Of a stretch of DNA of 6,609 bases, positions 4,895 through 6,609 are shown piece by piece. The DNA is from an uncultured Collinsella sp. (lineage in GTDB: Bacteria > Actinomycetota > Coriobacteriia > Coriobacteriales > Coriobacteriaceae): positions 1-6,609 of the forward strand of contig CAJJYO010000092.1 of assembly GCA_905197385.1 (NCBI GenBank), given 5' to 3'. The notes below the pieces were generated by a model that did no database searches, was not told the origin of the DNA, and saw only the letters and a program-made list of their open reading frames with translations. Position numbers and translations under genes: made by a program. Every line of letters starts with the position of its first letter. The first letter of the stretch is position 1.

Positions 4895-5695
4895 ATGAGC
4901 GCAAATCCGCTGCTTTCCATCGAAGGTCTGACCGCCTCCGTGGACGAGAAGACCATCCTCCACAACGTCAACCTCAACGTCGCCGCCGGCGAGACCCACG
5001 TGCTGATGGGCCCCAACGGAGCCGGCAAGTCCACCCTCGGCCACCTGGTCATGGGCGACCCCGTCTATACCGTCAACGACGGCCGCATCGTCTTTGACGG
5101 CCAGGACATCACCGAGCTCACCACCGACAAGCGTTCACGCGCCGGCCTGTTCCTGAGCTTCCAGGCTCCGGTCGAAATTCCGGGCGTGCCGCTGTCGAGC
5201 TTTTTGCGCGCCAGCATCGCCGGCCGCCCCGGCCTGGAGATGAAGGGCAAGGAGTTCCGCCGCCGCGTGAAGGAGCTCGCGGCCGAGCTCAACATGGATA
5301 CCGCCTATCTCAACCGCGAGCTGGGCGTGGGCTTCTCGGGCGGCGAGAAGAAGAAGGTCGAAATGCTCCAGCTTCTGCTGCTGCAGCCCAAGCTCGCCAT
5401 CCTCGACGAGACCGACTCTGGTCTGGACGTCGACGCGCTTTCCACCGTCAGCCACGGCATGGACGCCTACCGCAAGAGCTGCGACGGCTCCATGCTCATC
5501 ATCACGCACAACACGCGCATCCTGGAGCACCTGGATGTCGACCGCGTCCACGTTATGGTCAAGGGCCACATCGTACGCGAGGACGACGCCTCGCTCATTC
5601 CCTGGATCGACAAGAACGGTTTTGAGACCTTCGAGCGCGAGGCCGCCGAGCAGCGCGCCCAGGCCGAAGCCGCCGCTGCCGAGCAGCAGGCGTAA
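4895..5695 (+). CDS. sufC: SufC, Fe-S cluster assembly ATPase
   Basis: SufC is the ABC-type ATPase of the SufBCD scaffold. It powers cytosolic Fe-S cluster assembly and is not a transporter subunit. The 266-residue product carries all ABC motifs: Walker A GPNGAGKST (39-47), Q-loop FQAPVEIPG (89-97), signature SGGEKKK (148-154), Walker B plus catalytic Glu LAILDE (167-172), D-loop SGLD (175-178), and H-loop ITHN (203-206). LDETDSGLDVDAL is close to the SufC hallmark (L-D-E-x-D-S-G-L-D) that separates it from importer ATPases. An Ala/Gln/Glu-rich tail (about 248-266) extends past the core. The ATG at 4895 is preferred over 4865 on ribosome-site and family grounds. sufB follows 12 nt after the stop codon, so the two form an operon. 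The divergent Rrf2 regulator probably controls them. Confidence 0.96.
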   Translation: MSANPLLSIEGLTASVDEKTILHNVNLNVAAGETHVLMGPNGAGKSTLGHLVMGDPVYTVNDGRIVFDGQDITELTTDKRSRAGLFLSFQAPVEIPGVPLSSFLRASIAGRPGLEMKGKEFRRRVKELAAELNMDTAYLNRELGVGFSGGEKKKVEMLQLLLLQPKLAILDETDSGLDVDALSTVSHGMDAYRKSCDGSMLIITHNTRILEHLDVDRVHVMVKGHIVREDDASLIPWIDKNGFETFEREAAEQRAQAEAAAAEQQA

Positions 5696-5707
5696 AGGGG
5701 CGACGCA

Positions 5708-6609
5708 ATGACCAAGAACCGCACCGAGGTCGCGGACATCGACCGCAGCCTCTACGACTTCACCTATGGCGAGGAGGGATTCGAGCGCCTCGACGCCGGC
5801 ATCACGCCCGACATCGTGCGCGAGATCAGCGCCAAGAAGGACGAGCCGCAGTGGATGCTCGACCTGCGCCTCAAGTCCCTCGAGATTTTCAACCGCTTCC
5901 CGGATCCGACGTGGGGCCCCTCCATCGAGGGCTTGGACATGGACAACATCGTCACCTACGTCAAGCCCAACACCGACCAAAAACACGACTGGGAGTCGGT
6001 GCCCGACGACATCAAGAACACATTTGAGCGCCTGGGCATCCCCGAGGCCGAGCGCAGCTACCTAGCGGGTGTCGGCGCGCAGTACGACTCCGAGCTGGTC
6101 TACCACAACATGCAGGACACGGCGTCCAAGATGGGCATCGTCTACTCCGGCATCGAGGAGGCCCTGCACGACCCGCAGTGGGAGCCGCTCATCCACGAGA
6201 AGTTCATGACGCTCATCCCGCCCACCGACCACAAGTTTGCGGCGCTGCACGGTGCCGTGTGGTCGGGCGGCTCGTTTGTCTACGTGCCCAAGGGTGCCAA
6301 GCTCGACTTCCCGCTGCAGAGCTACTTCCGCCTCAACGCCAAGGGCGCTGGCCAGTTTGAGCACACGCTCATCATCGTCGAGGACGATGCCGACCTGCAC
6401 TTCATTGAGGGTTGCTCCGCGCCTAAGTACAACGTGGCAAACCTCCACGCCGGTGCTGTGGAGCTCTTTGTGGGCAAACGCGCACACCTGCGCTACTCGA
6501 CCATCGAGAACTGGTCCAAGAACATGTACAACCTCAACACCAAGCGTGCGCGCGTGGACGAGGACGGCGACATCGAGTGGATCAGCGGCTCCTTCGGCAG
6601 CCACGTGGG
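5708..6609 (+). CDS. sufB: SufB, Fe-S cluster scaffold subunit (3' end outside window)
   Basis: SufB is the scaffold subunit of SufBCD on which Fe-S clusters are built. The first 300 residues are visible, roughly two thirds of a normal SufB. The frame is open to the end of the window. Family features include YGFxx-type N-terminal DFTYGEEGFERL (17-28), PQWMLDLRLKSL (47-58), EPLIHEKF (159-166), the start of the beta-helix region WSGGSFVYVPKGAKL (185-199), FEHTLIIVEDDADLHFIEGCSAP (217-239 region), and HAGAVELFV (247-255). Cys236 in EGCSAP is the only cysteine visible; further ligands would be downstream. The ATG at 5708 has AAAGGGG 7 nt upstream, overlapping the sufC stop codon region, so translation may be coupled. 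sufD, sufS and a sufU/nifU-like gene would be expected next, but none is in view. Confidence 0.96.
   Translation, partial: MTKNRTEVADIDRSLYDFTYGEEGFERLDAGITPDIVREISAKKDEPQWMLDLRLKSLEIFNRFPDPTWGPSIEGLDMDNIVTYVKPNTDQKHDWESVPDDIKNTFERLGIPEAERSYLAGVGAQYDSELVYHNMQDTASKMGIVYSGIEEALHDPQWEPLIHEKFMTLIPPTDHKFAALHGAVWSGGSFVYVPKGAKLDFPLQSYFRLNAKGAGQFEHTLIIVEDDADLHFIEGCSAPKYNVANLHAGAVELFVGKRAHLRYSTIENWSKNMYNLNTKRARVDEDGDIEWISGSFGSHV

Noticed and set aside
5135..5986. A 283-codon minus-strand frame opposite sufC and sufB
   Set aside because: sufC and sufB have complete family motifs in these bases. The opposite frame is a by-product of GC-rich codon use.
6062..6604. A 180-codon minus-strand frame opposite sufB
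   Set aside because: It lies wholly antisense to clear SufB sequence and has no recognisable domain.
1..6609. CRISPR array, tRNA, rRNA, insertion sequence or transposon ends
   Set aside because: No regularly spaced repeats, tRNA-like cloverleaf, transposase-like protein or terminal inverted repeats with target duplication were seen.

Overview
This window is about 6.6 kb of high-GC DNA. It most likely comes from a gut Coriobacteriia actinobacterium such as Collinsella or a close relative. That reading rests on GC-rich codon use, an IscR-like Rrf2 regulator divergent from sufC-sufB, a secreted sortase-anchored protein with a long Asp/Ser/Lys/Glu-rich stalk, and a DUF1703-type AAA protein, a family often amplified in gut bacteria. 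The genus is an inference from gene style, not proven by the sequence.

Layout. (1) 1-284 (+): the 3' end of a gene whose C-terminus resembles family 2 glycosyltransferases. (2) 302-2098 (-): a 598-residue AAA-ATPase-like/DUF1703 protein, convergent with the first gene. Its Walker B glutamate is replaced by glycine, and its C-terminal nuclease-like domain lacks the E-x-K pair, so it looks like a pseudoenzyme. (3) 2301-4100 (-): a secreted, wall-anchored protein with a signal peptide, a lysozyme/transglycosylase-like domain, a long charged stalk, a poly-Thr tract and an MPKTG sorting signal. It ends in a strong intrinsic terminator at 2231-2268. (4) 4240-4671 (-): an Rrf2 regulator with three cysteines suited to binding an Fe-S cluster. 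(5) 4895-5695 (+): sufC. (6) 5708 to the window end (+): sufB, incomplete at its 3' end.

The clearest functional unit is the right half. The Rrf2 regulator and the suf Fe-S assembly operon share a 223-nt divergent control region. It holds three copies of TGGGACA, two of them forming an inverted repeat over the likely regulator promoter, and a separate TTAGTC/GACTAA inverted repeat that overlaps the sufC -35 box. This fits an Fe-S-sensing regulator that controls itself and Fe-S biogenesis. The left half is accessory: a cell-surface muralytic-type protein and a degenerate AAA protein, with no evident link to the suf genes apart from shared strand.

No rRNA, tRNA, CRISPR array, insertion sequence or prophage gene was seen. 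Every stretch longer than 300 bases is covered by a gene. No clearly new multi-gene system is evident. The best leads are the degenerate AAA/nuclease protein, the wall-anchored lysozyme-like protein, and the repeat architecture between the Rrf2 gene and sufC.
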